The translations under genes were made by a program, and so were the position numbers. Below, piece after piece: positions 5,554-5,670 of a stretch of 5,670 bases of DNA. Source of the DNA: Candidatus Cloacimonadota bacterium (lineage in GTDB: Bacteria > Cloacimonadota > Cloacimonadia > Cloacimonadales > Cloacimonadaceae); assembly GCA_023228285.1 (NCBI GenBank), contig JALOBM010000113.1, forward strand, positions 1 to 5,670, read 5' to 3'. Numbering within the stretch: position 1 is the stretch's first letter; every line of letters starts with the position of its first letter. The notes beneath the pieces were generated by a model. It saw nothing but the letters and a program-made list of their open reading frames with translations. It was not told where the DNA came from and did not search any database.

Positions 5554-5628
5554 TGGTGGGCGATAGAAGAATTGAACTTCTGACCTCTTCCGTGTCAAGG
5601 AAGCGTTCTACCTCTGAACTAATCGCCC
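5554..5628 (-). tRNA. tRNA-Val (anticodon GAC)
   Basis: On the - strand this folds as a complete cloverleaf of 75 bases including an encoded CCA. The acceptor stem is GGGCGAT/ATCGCCC, the D stem GTTC/GAAC with GG in the loop, the anticodon stem CTTCC/GGAAG with loop TTGACAC (anticodon GAC, reading GUC and GUU), the variable loop AGGTC, and the T stem AGAAG/CTTCT with loop TTCAATT. The discriminator base is A, as expected for valine tRNA. All stems pair perfectly. A - strand ORF at 5366-5668 across this gene is spurious. Confidence 0.98.
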
Positions 5629-5639
5629 AACGAGATGAG

Positions 5640-5668
5640 ATTTTACTAGCTAATGTACGTCCTGTCAA
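5640..5668 (-). promoter_or_regulatory. Promoter of tRNA-Val
   Basis: On the - strand, TTGACA (5663-5668) and TAAAAT (5640-5645) are separated by exactly 17 bases, a near-consensus sigma70 promoter. The -10 box ends 11 bases before the mature tRNA 5' end, so the precursor would have a 5' leader of only a few bases for RNase P. Together with the terminator this makes a single-gene tRNA unit. Confidence 0.9.
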
Positions 5669-5670
5669 TA

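Noticed and set aside
5554..5628. tRNA-Val as an integration site for a mobile element
   Set aside because: I saw no duplicated tRNA 3' end, integrase or phage-like gene in the window.
5366..5668. - strand 100-aa ORF covering the tRNA
   Set aside because: It runs through the tRNA-Val gene, its promoter and its terminator.

Overview
The window holds a complete-looking biotin operon, bioY-bioB-bioD-bioA, on the + strand (about 540-4199). Facing it on the - strand are two uncharacterised genes and a tRNA-Val(GAC) gene. GC content is moderate, Shine-Dalgarno sites are strong (GGAGG type), and the biotin synthase and DAPA aminotransferase resemble those of strict anaerobes (BioB with FCGNSFDLCTIINGKSG and RFSIVTSGR; BioA with HIWHPCSQMKDYE). 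This suggests an obligately anaerobic bacterium, for example from Clostridia, Negativicutes or Synergistota. I cannot place it more precisely from sequence alone.

Layout. Bases 1-246 are very AT-rich and hold no gene I can support. Bases 247-477 hold a small unidentified ORF (76 aa) with coding-like codon use but a poor ribosome binding site. Bases 478-540 are non-coding and end in a 23-base pyrimidine run. Bases 541-593 are the biotin control region: an inverted repeat matching the BirA operator, whose right arm overlaps the -35 box of a good sigma70-type promoter. The four bio genes follow with almost no spacing: bioY and bioB are 1 base apart, bioB and bioD overlap by 8 bases, and bioD and bioA are 1 base apart. 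They are probably one transcript with coupled translation. After bioA, a - strand gene for a 131-aa basic protein (4242-4637) converges with it across 42 bases in which I see no terminator. Upstream of that on the - strand are a secreted 178-aa protein with a Gly/Pro/Tyr linker (4715-5251), an unexplained inverted repeat (5366-5410), and a self-contained tRNA-Val unit with promoter, tRNA and terminator (5505-5668).

How it works together. BioY is the substrate-binding membrane subunit for biotin uptake. BioA (KAPA to DAPA), BioD (DAPA to dethiobiotin) and BioB (dethiobiotin to biotin) are the last three biosynthetic steps. bioF, and the genes for making pimeloyl precursors, are not in the window. 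Biotin-loaded BirA is expected to repress uptake and synthesis together.

I found no new defence, mobile or otherwise undescribed system. The points most worth following up are a Ser at the place of a classical [2Fe-2S]-ligand Cys in BioB, an out-of-frame ATG competing with the TTG start of bioY, a seven-cysteine segment in BioA, and the unexplained inverted repeat near the tRNA.
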